Source: Oegoconia quadripuncta
Taxonomy: Eukaryota; Arthropoda; Insecta; Lepidoptera; Autostichidae
Reading direction: 5' to 3'
DNA length: 64,000 nucleotides
Assembly: GCA_949316235.1 (NCBI GenBank)
Contig: OX438743.1
Location: forward strand, 36,797,242-36,861,241
Below are positions 1-12,030 of this stretch, in pieces (position 1 is the first letter of the stretch; each line of letters starts with the position of its first letter). A program made the position numbers and the translations under genes. The notes under the pieces are model-generated. The model was not told the origin of the DNA. It saw nothing but the letters and a program-made list of their open reading frames with translations, and made no database searches.

Positions 1-599
1 AGGGGCACTTTGCATCGCTGTTCTGAATGAATTGCGGACAAGGCGTACAATTTTTCAAGGTCGAAACTGAACAAAACAAAACAATTCTATCCATTCCTAA
101 GTCTTAAACATCAAAACTGAAAAAATCTCAGGTTTAACCCTACATTTGGTCAACTTATTCAGATTGAATTTGTCGGTTAAATATCCGAAGAAACGTGACC
201 TTTCACTTCGATAGAACGATAAAAATAAAGGAAAAAGTTGAAAGTGAAATATATAGCGAGATTCGCTTAGTGTTGACTATATATTTCTTTTTTCATAATG
301 GATTATTGCTTGATCTCGATTCACTTTCCTATTCACACACTCAAAATTCAATTTACCTACAGTTGCTCAGGAATAGCAATCTCGACTATTATGGTTGTTC
401 GAGCTCTATTCCGCATCCACAGATCAAGAGAAAAACGCTTCTATACCAAAATAAATATATTATAATATAGTCCACCTTTTCGGGTATAAATAGACCGAGA
501 ATCGAACCCAGGAAATTTGCATGGCAGCGAAAGTACGAAAACATTACGTCACAGTGATGGTCAAAAATCAATGTCAAAAATATTTAATTCAACGTCCGC
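1..599. other. AT-rich sequence, no gene recognised
   Basis: Contains a 91-codon plus-strand frame at 195-470 overlapped by an antisense frame. Its composition is AT-driven with no motif, start context or splice signal that persuades me it is coding. No repeat family is recognised. Confidence 0.4.
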
Positions 600-712
600 C
601 GTCCAGTTTAAAAAAATAACATGTTGACTTTCAATAACATGTTATTTTTTTAAACTATATCGCAAGGGAGAAGAAGCGACAAGAAACTCTGTCAATCCAC
701 TAATCCCCTTGC
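600..712 (-). repeat. LINE 3'-UTR remnant with a perfect palindrome
   Basis: The piece reading agaagaagcgacaagaaactc on the plus strand is the reverse of the 3' UTR seen intact at 44900-45048 (gttgcggagttccttgtcgc and following, then a T/A block and acatgttgactttcaa). Here the T/A block is present twice as an exact inverted repeat, 605-625 and 636-656, around a 10-base loop. Confidence 0.5.
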
Positions 713-1194
713 TATACAACCGCGCTATAGGATATGTGATCACATCGACTTTTCGGCAACTTCGTATATCCGAATGGTATCCATGTTTCGACCATAATAA
801 AATCGTCATCGGATCTTGAATTGTTGTTAGCTTGTAAATAAAGAATTATGAACTAGGTAACATCATAAATAATTACAAATTACCTACCATTTTTAAAAGA
901 TGTTTCATTTACAGCATTTAGCAATAAGTTCTATAATCCTTACATCCTCTTTGTAGCATAATAATAGTCTTGTAAAAATCGACGGCAAAGTGTTGCACAA
1001 AGCCCCATGCGTTATCGATAACATCTCAATTTGTCCGGTTTCCCAACACCATACTACGGTCACGGTGTGTGTTCATGGAACGTACTATGCGCTATGGTAT
1101 TTCGCGAACTGCCTTGTACATGAATGAATTTCGTACGTAATACTTAGGTATGTTAGACGTTGGGTGTACCACTTTTTTCAACCACTTTTTGCCT

Positions 1195-1330
1195 TTTAAT
1201 TGGAAGCATAGGGTGAGAGCTTCAGGTGAATTTGAGGTATAGTTGCATCCAGTCCTCCCGAGGAAAACTATGCAAATCGCATCATGGGAGAGGCTTCTGT
1301 CCAGTAGTGGACTTTTACAGGCTGCTGTGT
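1195..1330 (+). repeat. decayed LINE 3' tail
   Basis: Shows the block caaatcgcatcatgggagag, then cttctgtccagtagtggact, ending in a TG-rich stretch. The same order appears at 44760-44830 and, weaker, at 35860-35910. It matches the familiar lepidopteran LINE ending with a 'ccagcagtggact' motif. No coding frame remains. Confidence 0.4.
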
Positions 1331-1649
1331 GTATGTATAATTAAGAAAGTTGTATTTAGAGAGGGTGTACGGGGATCGTACAATTAGTTTGCTAAATGAT
1401 ACTCTTGAATTTGATATTATATTGTTCACTAGATACACTATAAGAACATGTGAAAAGTGGTGATTTTGCTATGATAAGGAGCACACGCGATAATCGAACG
1501 TTGAATTGAAGGGCAAGCGCGCGGCTCCTCGGACGATGGGTTAAAATGCTGACGCTAATACAATAATAACATGTACGGTTTGACCGTACAGGAGATGATG
1601 TTGACTATTGATATTGAAACTATCTATAAATAAATTGTGGAATAGCCTT

Positions 1650-1843
1650 CTGCTACCCCACCATCAACGATCAGTGTGATGTGTCGCTGTCATAGCATTG
1701 TTGTGTTCCGGTTGTCAGAAATAAGATAGCCAGTCTCCCAATAAGATGGAGTGTCTACCTATGGAGGTCAGTACGCTTCCACCTTCGGCGTCATCTTTAG
1801 GCATGATTGAGGTCAAGTGCTAATAAGTTGCGCATAAAAAAAT
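1650..1843 (+). repeat. SINE type C, 5'-truncated
   Basis: Carries the family body in order: ccaccatc, agcattgttgtgttccggtt, gtcagaaataagatagccag, cagtacgcttccaccttcgg, gattgaggtcaagtgctaat, then an A-rich end. Compare the complete copy at 62287-62614. The tRNA-like head is missing. Confidence 0.65.
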
Positions 1844-2520
1844 TTGGGAGTCGAACTACACTTGGCTCTCTCCCGCATAATATAGCGTCTGGCTTTTTAC
1901 GTCCTTGGGGTGGTAGGTAAAATTCACTTTTCTACTTTTTCACCCTTAAGTTATTTCTTTAATTAATCTGTGTCCAAGATCACATAGGCCCTCGTCCTTC
2001 AGTAGGCGCCGTGCACATAGTAAGGAGTACCACTGTTGACCTTGGCTTGCAGGAGGCATACTGATAATTGCCGCAAACTATTGAGGGTAAACGCAAACCG
2101 TTGTGTATGAAAATAATAATATACAAACGAAAAAGTCGACGCATTCTACATGCAGCTTAATATTGCTAGTTTGCAAACAAAATACTGACGAAGTATTCAA
2201 TGAAATATTAACAAAGAGACGTGATATTTCAGACAGTCATACCCGTTTCCTCATTCATGAAAGCCTAATCCTTTTTATGAAAACAATCTACGCTATTTTA
2301 ATTTTTATTTTACGTTTTGTTGTATGCATTGCAAGTCTGTGGTTCCAACGTGCTTGCTCATTACTCATTGGTCACACCAATCCCACCTCCACACTCCTCC
2401 CACTGTAACTCCCATAATCTAGAATCAACAGTGAATCTACAGTGGTAGGTACTCTACAAGGCGCTTACTGAAGATAGACGTTAAAAATATATCAAAATAA
2501 ATATAGTAAGTAACACTCAC

Positions 2521-2662
2521 ACTGCACTCTGCTACCATTGGTGCGATGTCTTCGATACTCGCGCTCCCACGCGGGCGGTTCGCGCCAAGACGGGTCGGGG
2601 GTAGGTGACCGCGGCTTGATGCTCACGGGTATGTAGCTGTTCTTCTCCGATAGGAACACCAC
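2521..2662 (-). CDS. predicted internal exon, proline- and arginine-rich
   Basis: Minus strand: acceptor tttacCACAG| and donor GCAGT|GTGAGT enclose 142 nt, giving 47 codons plus 1 nt in phase 0. The peptide starts VVFLSEKNSYIPVSIKPRSP, followed by TPDPSWREPPAWEREYRRHR. Third positions are very GC-rich compared with flanking introns. It is the last exon visible in the window and leaves phase 1, so the gene continues to the left. It reads like the cytoplasmic, charged, proline-rich tail of the predicted membrane protein, but no domain is recognised. Confidence 0.57.
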
Positions 2663-5600
2663 CTGTGGTAAACACATATTTATACATGCGTTCCATAAAA
2701 ATGCGGTGATACTAACGCCACATGATGATGATGTTCTTTTAAACAAAAAGCAGATAATAATGGCTCGCGGTGTTTGGCTTTACAAAATAATAGCTTTCAA
2801 AATAGATTTATTATCTTGTAAAAGAAATATATCTACATGCAACGCTTATGTTTAGTTATATGTATGTATGTGCATAACTAGTACAACTGTACGAATCACA
2901 TCGGAGGCTCTTGACGTTGGGGTCCTCTGAAAACCTGCGCTGTAGCACATAGCATACCGATATGGAGTCCATTTTTGGCACACATTTTAAAATTATTATT
3001 TTTTGTTCATAACATAAGTAATAAAAATCATTCACTACGGCCAATACGCGTTTGAATACATTAAGGAACGATTCAAAAAGTAGAGCTCGAAAGCGGACGC
3101 TATTATAAAAATATATTTATGAAGGGTATTATAGCAAGGTCGATGTAACCTTATGGGGGTTAAAGTTGAAATAATTTAGGATATTTTAAGCCAAAACGTA
3201 TTTAATACAAATACATACTGTTTTTGACGCACATTTCGTTTCATATTTAACAGGGTAGGGTCCAATTAACAGGGTAGTGGAAGGTAAAATCGCAAAATGT
3301 AATGTAGTACTGCAGGGTGTACGAACTCGGTCTGATTATTCCCTCATTTCATACTTTTTCCATAGAACAAGAAACCTATACATTTGTAATACCGTAAGAC
3401 ATTCTGTTAAAATAAGTTTGGTTAAAATGTCCCAAATTACTTCAATTATCACCCTCTAACGGTTTTGCATCGACCTCGCTAACACACTGTATATAATATC
3501 TCTACATATAGTAAATTACTTAAAAACCATAATCAGGCGACCGAGCTGCAGCTCGTTAAACATTTACCTACTAAGAAAAGATTTTTTTAAATTAGGTGTG
3601 TGTCGTTGGTAAATGTTTAACGACGAATATCATTACTAGTTACCGAGTTTTCTTCTTTCCTAGGTACTTAACAAACTATTAAGTATGTACTTATATTTAC
3701 TATTAAAAATGTTAGAGTCATGGTTAAAACACAAGCGTACCTTAAGTTCAATTTTAAACCTTAGTGTCTCCTAATAAGAATTACCCGTGCTATGCTTGAC
3801 TTGAGGTCGACTCTACATGGCGTGTACCCAGACTACAGAGTGTATTCAAGGAATCAAGATATGCTGTGTCACGGTGTATATTACAGGTCGCAGCATACGT
3901 CCACGTAGGAGATGATGGCGCAAGCCAACAGACGATAACCCTGAGATACCGTCTAACTACGTCCTTCCGGCAAGGAGACTTTACTACCGACGGCACAACC
4001 TCCGCTAATTACGTAAGCAGTTTAGTGTTAACAAATTAACAGCAACATTGACCCAAAATATAAAATATATAGTCCTCTTTTCCTTTGCGAGGAGGCTGTC
4101 TGGATGGAAGGGTACCAGCCGCTTATCTATGTCGGTCCCCAAATTAGCCGCATTATTGTGTTCTGTTCTGGTGTCAGTAATAATAAAGCCAATAAAATTA
4201 CAGGCTTCAGTCCTTCTCAGGACTAAGAAGGAACAACTGATGGACAAATGTGTGATCCCTGTTGTGTTGGAAATGTAAAGACTTAGATATAAGGTTTACC
4301 ATTAGAATAAAAGTGCCCTTTTTTCTAAAAACTATGGATACCTATGTTATTAATGAAGGGTTTAGAATCAAATGCTGCTAAATTTCTCAGACAATTGATT
4401 TTTTGGCGTGTCTTAAAAATATTGCCTTAATTTTACTACTTTTTCTATACATTCAGAGGTACAGGCCCGAACTCGAAGCTACTATGCTACGTACTCGTTC
4501 ATACCTACATTTTAAAAAAGGAATGTCAAATACTCGAAATTGAATACATTAACTTCCTTTGTCGACGAAAGGTTCTCAGATAGCATCCATTATCTACAAA
4601 GCATTCAAAACAAACTATCGAATTTCCGTTGAACGGCGTCCGGTAATGCACCATTTCACAGTCACGACCCCTTCGAAAGTTTTGCACAAAAAAAGTCATA
4701 AACGACAGTAAGTGTGCCAGGGCTGTTCGCACGCCCGCCGCTAGTCGCGCCACGCATTATAAAATTGGGCCAGTAGAGTGCCGAGCCGACTGTTGACTAT
4801 GTCTGTACTTAGTGCGGTCGGCACATCACTTCGACAAATTGGTTTTAATGTGAAGAAAAAAATAAGTAAACATTGCGCTGCAACTTGCGCTTGTTAAATA
4901 AAATTGGAATAAAAAGCAGCTAATCTTCACAGAGAGTCGTGACACACTTTATTACACGTAGATATCTATTTGTTTTGTCAATTATGCATAAATAACAATA
5001 AAACATAATAGGATAATGTTATTTGATTACTTACCGTTATATATGTGATCTATTTACCGGACTGTACGTAAGAGAAGAAAGTACATGTTATTTACCTACG
5101 AGTTAATTTTTTACTTCAATATAGAATAAATTTTAAGCAATCTGCCAAGTTGCGCTACGAAAAGACATGGGAAACTTTGTCGAGTAGCTAACTACGGCAT
5201 CATCTCTTACAAGTTGCTAGCTATGTCGTGGCCGCGATTCTTTCGCACTCCAATGGCTGTAAGTTGGGCTAGCCGTGCTAGAATAGTTACCTATTCTAAC
5301 GCCAAATTTAAGCTATTGGTGCACTACGGGAAGGGATCATGCCTCCGATTAGGGCAGATAGTGTCAGTTCATGGTTTAGAAACAATGTAAGCCGACTAAC
5401 AGCAGTTGTCGCGACGTAGTCGGGTCAGCGATGGGTATCAACACCACGTCGCTACCATAACAATAACACGAGTTACAGGTGATATCTCTTACACACACTT
5501 CTCACGATTCGTCATTGACTTTAATTATCTATGCACAAAATGACTATGTAGTATATAGAAGCGAAGGAATTGAATATATGGGCTGACTGTAAAGTAGTTC

Positions 5601-7215
5601 CTAGAAGACCAATATTGTCTTGCGTCATTTTTTCTACAATCGCCATGTTTTCATTCATGTAAAGAAACTTATAGAATTGCCTTCTAAAATCTAGTTAATT
5701 TCGTTGCTGACTGCGAATCTGCCTATTTCAGACATTTCGTTGATTAGACAAGTTACTTTTTAAGCAGTCCGCCCGGGCTTCTATTTACCGACGACGAGCT
5801 ATGTTAGAATAAGCAGTGAGTGTACCGTCATCATCATCATGTTTTGTCCTATTGCAATGTACAATAGGAAATAACCCTTTATTCGGGACACTACTTATAT
5901 TTCTTGAATATTTTTAGGTACCTATTCATTTCTTTCTGATTTCTAAACAACAACATTGTAGGTAACTGTTTTAAGTTTGCAAAATCTGTGTTCAACCAGC
6001 ACCAATTGGTGGATCTTATCAGATTAAGAAGGCCCTACGCAAGTTGCCGATGATACTACAATATTGCAAAAGTGTGGCCTCTCATTGACCCGGCTGCATT
6101 CATAGGGTTGGGCAATCGACATACAAGCAGAGCTCCTATGTGCCCCCAACATAGGGCGCCAGTCAGGCATGAAACCCGATCTTATGAACTTACGTCGAAC
6201 TTTGTTATTCTTCTAATGTTTGATGTTAGCTTACTTATTTAATTATTTTAATTAATACAATCTTTGTTATTTTACAATGTTATATATTAGTTAATTTAGG
6301 AAAACATACAGCCATAATTTAACAATTTTGAGTGTTTATCGTTGAAAACAAGCCATTTACAAGTTGCCGCCTGTGATAAAGTTAGTGGCAAGTTTATGGT
6401 TTAGTAAAGTATGTTAGGATCAGTAGTCATGAAGAAAAATAATAGTTCATTACTTTGTTTTAACATCGCAGAAGAAAGAATTAGTTTCAGTAAAAAGAAT
6501 TAGTAGTAGCATCAATTTTGTGTTTTGTTTTATCGGAATCACGTAAGTCAATATAGAAAAATTTTTGCAAAATACGTATTTTTGATTTCTGTAAATATAC
6601 TCATTTTACTATTATGCGACATTGATACCAATTTTGAAACAGCATATTTATCTAATTATTTAGTACATCTTTGTAATTGTGCAAAGTATAGACAAAAATA
6701 TGTTATTCGTTTATCTTTAAAATAGATTGGAAATCGATTAGACGTTTGAAGTAAAGTAGGTCTCGATACATGTGTTAAACGAACCCTAACTTATTTCCAA
6801 TTGACTATAAATTGACCGTAAAAGTTTAATATAAGTAACAGTGGTATTAAGATTAGCTGTGTCTAATTGTATTTTCGTTAGAGCGTTCGATACCAGACCA
6901 GCACATTTTTTATCAATCATTCCATCAATGGTTGAACAAATGGTAGTAAATTGATGGCTGTTACACGAAACCTTTCACCCATTTCCCTGTAATTGTCGCG
7001 GTGACGGATAGCGGAACAGAATTCCACATAGAAATAGCCGCATTATCGTGCTATCGAATGAGAATTGATATTTTTGGAATTTGCGACAAACCGCGAAGTA
7101 AACACCTTTTTAGGTGAGAAGTGAGAGTAAGTTACGGGGAATTGGTACGCCATTACTGTGGAACTATCGCCACTCAAAATAATCTCCAGGTGAAACCTTA
7201 ACAACTTTAAAACAT
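2663..7215. other. intron-like AT-rich stretch, little recognisable
   Basis: Lies between predicted exons. It holds a weak SINE C-like patch near 4096-4200 and a TATAAAA box at 4758 followed by an imperfect GC hairpin (4778-4791 with 4811-4824). A minus-strand frame at 3790-3996 has possible splice ends but an unconvincing translation. Otherwise I see no gene or repeat family. Confidence 0.4.
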
Positions 7216-7485
7216 AACCGCCTCCGTGACTCAACGCACAACATAAGATTTGCAAGACGGAGGTCGTTGTTTCGATTCCCAGCTGAGTTTATGTTTTGTA
7301 CCCGGTTTTGTTACAGCTACCATCACCTTATTCAAGTCTACCGCCAAGCGATAGCATTGCTTCGTTATGGCTATTTGAGATAAGATGTTTGGTTTGTTTT
7401 TGTTACTTAGAGTTTCCGGACCAGCTCGCTTCCACCTTCGGCTTTAACTTCACTTAACGTCAGATCAACTAGGCACATAAAAAAG
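7216..7485 (+). repeat. SINE type C, nearly full length, diverged
   Basis: Starts with the tRNA-like head cgcctccgtgactcaacgc and a B-box-like gtttcgattccc. The body follows (cttattcaagtctaccgcc, agcattgcttcgttatggct, tccaccttcggctttaactt, cacttaacgtcag) and it ends in an A-rich tail near 7480. It is more diverged than the 62287 copy, so probably old. Confidence 0.65.
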
Positions 7486-9413
7486 GTTGAAATCTCCTAA
7501 GGAATACCATAGGATTGTAATACCAAAATCATTTGTAGATAGGTAATTATTGCAATTATTTTTTGTTACAGAATGTTACAGGAATTGAATAATATTTAAA
7601 CAAAAGTAATTGCCACAATTGACAGGATTGGTGTGCCCACGGCTAGCGTTAGCAATAGCTCACGAACGAGGGAAAACACATACCTATTTTTTGCGTTGAC
7701 ATCTTTAACTAATAGCATCTAATTCTAATATTCTTAATAATAAATTATTCTAATAGGTGGCATATTAGGAAATAATTAAGAAGGCTTCTTATTGCCAATG
7801 TGATACCCAACTGAGTAGAATAGGACAAACTAGTCTCTTACTTTGTCCGACTTGGGCTCGTGAGCATAGCACCATGGAGCAGTGAGGGGTAGCTACATCG
7901 TGTGAATGTCAACCTACCTGCCCAATGCAGCAATGTGGCGATTAGGGCAAAAGCTGACATACGAAGTTATGCACGAGACTAATGTATAATAATCGCATCT
8001 ATTTACTTCGTTAAAGTTAAACTGATCATAATCGACAAATTGTAGACCCTATAAAATATCTCTCGCACAATCTCAAGGTCTTTCCATAACTCTTTAAAAG
8101 TGAATACTTAAACTATAGTCCAGGTTAGCAGTTTCTCGTATGGTAAATTATACTATTACATGAAATACGCATCGATGCGTATGTAGGCTTAAATTAATCC
8201 ATGATAGATAATTGGTTTTATAAACCTCGATGACGTCAGACGTTCACTATTCGTGATTTCTATTTCCTAGAAAATTATATTGCCGTTTGGGAATAGGTTT
8301 TAAAATTGTTCGCGAAAGGAGAAGTCCCTATAATCATAGCGGATTATAAGCTACTTTTGCGAGGCGGTTTAAAGTCGATGAGACAATCAATTATTACACC
8401 TTTTACATTATATACGTCTAAATTTGCTCTGAACACCCGCAATTCAGGGGCGCCCCGGATATAGGCAAACAAGGCAACGGCCTAGGGCGATAGAGTTTGA
8501 AGGACGCCATGGCGCGACTACGAGTCGAGGTGTTAACAACCACGCGGGGCGATAAGCTCGCGCGAGAACAACTGTATGCGCCTTGAATATGCAATTATAG
8601 GCATGCTGCTCTACATTTTAGTAGGAGTAAATAAGAAACAATTAATTTGATCTCTCTGTAGTGTATGAGTGTGTGGCTATTAATTAGATCATAACCCGGT
8701 ATTAAGTTATCCTTATTGAGCCACAAAGGTACTTAATATTGTCAAAGAAGATACTTCGTTTTCGTTCGCCTCTCCAAGCCCCACGTTGCAGGACGACCCT
8801 ACCTGTGCTGCCTCTAAAGGCTGCATAATGCAGTTGTTTTTAATGACATTTTTTTGTCGTTATTGTTCTTTTTGCCATAAAATTCATATCTTTTGCTCTT
8901 AAAACGATACGACATACGTCTCAACAATAACAATCTCCCCGTAGAACGAAGATTTCCACTTCCACTTCTGCGAAATTAAATTAAATGAAAATAATATGAT
9001 TTCAATTTTTTGACTACATGTACAGCCCGAAAAGTAGAGACAATCTCTTTTACGTCTAATACTGCCTTCTTGGGTGATTTTCAGTATTTTTTTTTGTTAA
9101 ATTTTAGTCCTTTATCTTATTTTTATTTTATCTTCTTGGGAAAACCAACACTAAAAACATTTACACTTATCTCAAATATATTTTTTTATTTTGTTATGAT
9201 ACTTTTGTTTAGTCATTCGGCTAAAACGCCGAGTTTGCTCGGGCCGGCCCTGCCGCAGGCCCACCCACAGAACAGAAGCGTGCAGATTTTATTCTATTCT
9301 ACGAGGCCACCCAAAGAACTACAAATCTTTGTAATAATTGTAACCACAATTAAAATTTGCAAATCTTTCTCAACTCACGCAGTAAGATGTAATAAAACTG
9401 TAATTATACTTAC
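7486..9413. other. intron-like stretch with possible old transposon ends
   Basis: No gene recognised on either strand. A block at 8447-8530 (aggggcgccccggatatagg) and the motif gggccggccctg near 9241 resemble terminal sequences of DNA-transposon relics, but no paired inverted repeats or target duplications could be found. The rest is AT-rich. Confidence 0.3.
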
Positions 9414-9467
9414 AGGGTCCTGTTCACTCCCGTCGGATTTGAGAGCTTCTCTGGTTTCGTTTAGATT
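9414..9467 (-). CDS. predicted 54-nt internal exon (phase 0/0)
   Basis: Minus strand: acceptor ttgcttcCAG| and near-perfect donor CCCT|GTAAGTAT enclose exactly 18 codons, which translate to NLNETREALKSDGSEQDP without a stop. The peptide is hydrophilic and acidic. The exon is symmetric (phase 0 to 0) and fits the next exon at 2521-2662, which opens in phase 0. A 170-codon open frame on the plus strand (9010-9522) overlaps it but has AT-driven composition and looks like chance. Confidence 0.55.
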
Positions 9468-10263
9468 CTGGAAGCAAATGGATAATATTCGTAATTTACG
9501 TCATTTAGTCGAAAAAGGATAAAAAGATAAAGAAATGTTAATCAAGTTGAAATTGATTGTCAATTGCAAGTCTAAATAATATTCATCGCTAGTTTTTTGT
9601 TTTGGTTTTACCAATGGAACCAGCAATGTGTATCATTTAGGATAACCAATGTGCCTCTAAGAGCGTAATGTATTATGAAACTAACAAAACAATTGTTAAT
9701 AAAATTGATTAATTACAATCTATGCAATGGATAACAGATAAACCTCCTCCAGTCCTCCATAATACAAATTAAGTTTTCTCATCAAATCATGAACTTCAAC
9801 TTCTAGCATTTATTTCAACCTGAGGATACGTGATACTTTAGATATCATTTGTGGAATGTCAATTTAAATCTATTGGAAATAAAAATACGGCTTAAGCATT
9901 TCTCCGTCAATCAGTATGACCAAGTTAGTACCACTTCGGAAAGGGAAAATCTGTGGGAAAAAAGCGGCGAAAGAAACCCACAGGATCATTGCTTTTTCTT
10001 TTTAATATGAATATTTCTAGATAGTACTATTTGCTTACTGTTAAACTCAGTAATTGTTGTAACTCAATAAAAAAATAACGGAAAAGCCTTGATGATTTCC
10101 TGAGATAATTAAATCTATATGAAGCAGGCCTGTAAAGGTTGATCTGCTTCTGATTATACCTACTTATTTAGAAATGTCATACAGATGGTAGGCAAGTGAT
10201 GGATTACTAAAACATACATATTTAATAAACATTTAAGGTTGTCTGGTAGAAATCATATTGAAT

Positions 10264-10396
10264 TCCGTGATGATAGGTTTGCCTGGAAGAGATCGCTGTT
10301 AGCGATAAGGCCGCCTAATTTGTAGTTTCTATGAGATATTTAAATGTACCTTCCTTATTTAAACAATAAAGCGTATTTGATTGATTGATTGATTGA
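10264..10396 (+). repeat. LINE 3' end with (TTGA)n tail
   Basis: Reads ggtttgcctggaagagatcg, ctgttagcgataaggccgcc, then aacaataaagcgtatttgat and a ttga repeat. An opposite-strand copy lies at 52826-52922 and a related one at 40495-40640. The ordered motifs and simple-repeat tail are typical of non-LTR 3' ends. Confidence 0.6.
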
Positions 10397-10513
10397 AATC
10401 GCTTAATAGCGATAAGACCGCCTGGTTGTACAATTATTTTTTTTTTTGAAGCTATATTTATGAAGTGCATTGTAGAATTTTTGTGCAATAAAGTGTAAGT
10501 TTGATTGATTTTT
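10397..10513 (+). repeat. second LINE 3' end, directly behind the first
   Basis: After the ttga repeat the same motif order restarts (gcttaatagcgataagaccg, cctggttgtacaatt, ttgtgcaataaagtgtaag, ttgattga). This is a tandem or nested arrangement of two related 3' ends. Confidence 0.5.
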
Positions 10514-11335
10514 TTAATATTACTTCTTACAATATAAATGTCTAGTGGCGCAAGAGATTTAAGTGATTTGAACACAGCTCAGATTGGTAGAGTAGGTAGA
10601 TCGACTTTGGCATCAACTGTGAAATATTCCATATTCCAAACAAATATTTTACCATCGCGACAAAAATCTATAAAACACTGTTTTTTTTTTATAAGATTTC
10701 AGAAACTAGAATGTGATGAATGATCTGGTTTTTTGACATAAACAATTTTATTTGTACTAAAACCTAATGAGAAGGCTGTGCCCCAACCGTGAAGACGTGT
10801 AATCCTGTTGATGATAATGATGACTAAAACCTAAGCGAAAATTGGCCATAACTTTCAAATAGCACAATCAGTGAATTAAAATACCTACAGGAATTCCAAC
10901 ATACCTAATACCACAGATTTAATATAGTAGGTACTCTAATACCGCCCGGCAATTTATATTTATAACATAGAAAAAAAACAGAAATAATTAACAAATTAAT
11001 TGAATATAAATTTATATGAATTCAAAATCAAATCAAATCAAAATATTTTAATTCTTTAACAAAGATTTTACATTATTAATATTTGGGTGGAAAACACCTA
11101 GTAAGTACCTAAGTACCTGTATCTTAATTATTTCCTAAAATAATAATCAGAATGTAAGTGATTTAACAGGAGTAAGCTTTATTTTTCAATTTAAATGCTT
11201 AAAATTCATTCTCTACGTAGTACCTACCTACTTTAATTCTGTTATAATGTTGTACTGTGTGGGGAGATTCATATAGTGGACCAAGCTAAACAGTTCAGCA
11301 CACATGCTACAATTAGGCTTTGAATCTAACCTTGG
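10514..11335. other. AT-rich intron; LINE tail fragments only
   Basis: Near 10765-10825, ggctgtgccccaaccgtgaa followed by gatgataatgatga looks like an RTE-type tail. Near 11022-11050, caaatcaaatcaaaatattt looks like the reverse of a (TTTGA)n LINE tail. No gene seen. Confidence 0.35.
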
Positions 11336-11339
11336 CAGG

Positions 11340-11495
11340 TTTAGCAGCCGGTGAAGGATCTGGCGGATCTTCCCCGGATCCCTCGTGAAGCTCTGCTGAT
11401 GATGAGGTGGCGACGGAGACCACTGTCACCTCCGTTGAGGACTCTGACGACTCTGAGGATATGTTCTCATGGGAGACTGCCGACCGCACTTGCTG
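11340..11495 (+). other. GC-richer open segment, possible retroelement ORF1 scrap
   Basis: One plus-strand frame reads an acidic, Thr/Ser-rich peptide (SSADDEVATETTVTSVEDSD, then DSEDMFSWETADRT) after one internal stop. A second frame is a 68-codon basic ORF. Low-complexity acidic runs of this kind occur in LINE ORF1 proteins, but no zinc knuckle is present and the origin is uncertain. Confidence 0.2.
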
Positions 11496-11603
11496 TAACT
11501 AATAGTAAAATAATTTATTGTATTTGTCGTATATGTCCTATCTACCCTAAGGTTTAAGCCCCGTATTTACTAGGAGACAAATCTCATAACATGTCACTGG
11601 AGG

Positions 11604-11804
11604 CAGTAGCGTGCATAGCGTTTTGTCACGGGGTAGGCAGGATAATAAAATTTGCTATTATTTGAAAAAAAATACAACTGCAATATAATAACATAGGTAC
11701 ATTCTTATCAGTGTGAATCAGCTGCCTTGACAATGCGTTTCGAGGAAAGCTTACAATTTGCTAGGGTAGACACTGCCTTTCTGCCTGTATGGGTCACGTC
11801 ACTG
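11604..11804. mobile_element. hAT-type MITE, copy 1
   Basis: Starts cagtagcgtgca and ends acgtcactg, imperfect terminal inverted repeats of the CAGNGGCG kind used by hAT elements. It is flanked by actggagg (11596-11603) and accggagg (11805-11812), an 8-bp duplication with one mismatch. The interior matches copy 2 at 19915-20151 (gtgaatcagctgccttgaca, ctgcctttctgcctgtatgg). It has no coding capacity, so any movement would need a transposase from elsewhere. Confidence 0.72.
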
Positions 11805-11830
11805 ACCGGAGGCATGCCGAGACTTCACAC

Positions 11831-12018
11831 ACTTCAGACACACAGTGCCATCTAGTTACTAGTAAGTAATTAGACTTGGATTATGAAAACCAGACGTTTG
11901 ATATATTACACAAAAACATTTTGATTTTGTAAATATTATAAATTAACATCCATAACATATCGTTTTCTTACGATAAAACCCTCGAAAAATAAAAGAAAAA
12001 AAAAAAAACATCCATAAC
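11831..12018 (-). repeat. SINE type A (3' two-thirds), split by a short retroposed insert
   Basis: Plus strand shows the reverse of the family tail (cacacagtgccatctagtta, acttggattatgaaaacc, acacaaaaacatttt) down to aacatccataac, where a 50-bp insertion interrupts it. The tRNA-like head is absent. Immediately beyond lies a second type A copy in the opposite orientation. Confidence 0.65.
11957..12006 (+). mobile_element. ultra-short retroposed insert with poly(A) and 12-bp target duplication
   Basis: Fifty bases ending ctcgaaaaataaaag plus a run of A are bracketed by the exact duplication aacatccataac (11945-11956 and 12007-12018). This is the signature of a severely 5'-truncated LINE-mediated insertion. 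Its 3' end resembles the insert at 33809-33870. Confidence 0.68.
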
Positions 12019-12030
12019 TGACGATAATTT

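Noticed and set aside
3790..3996. Extra exon of the minus-strand gene
   Set aside because: Splice-like ends exist, but the only open frame has poor composition and would need an unsupported phase between 9414 and 2662, which already match directly.
9010..9522. 170-codon plus-strand ORF
   Set aside because: Phe/Ile-rich text from poly-T stretches with no motif. A far better minus-strand exon (9414-9467) with consensus splice sites lies within it.
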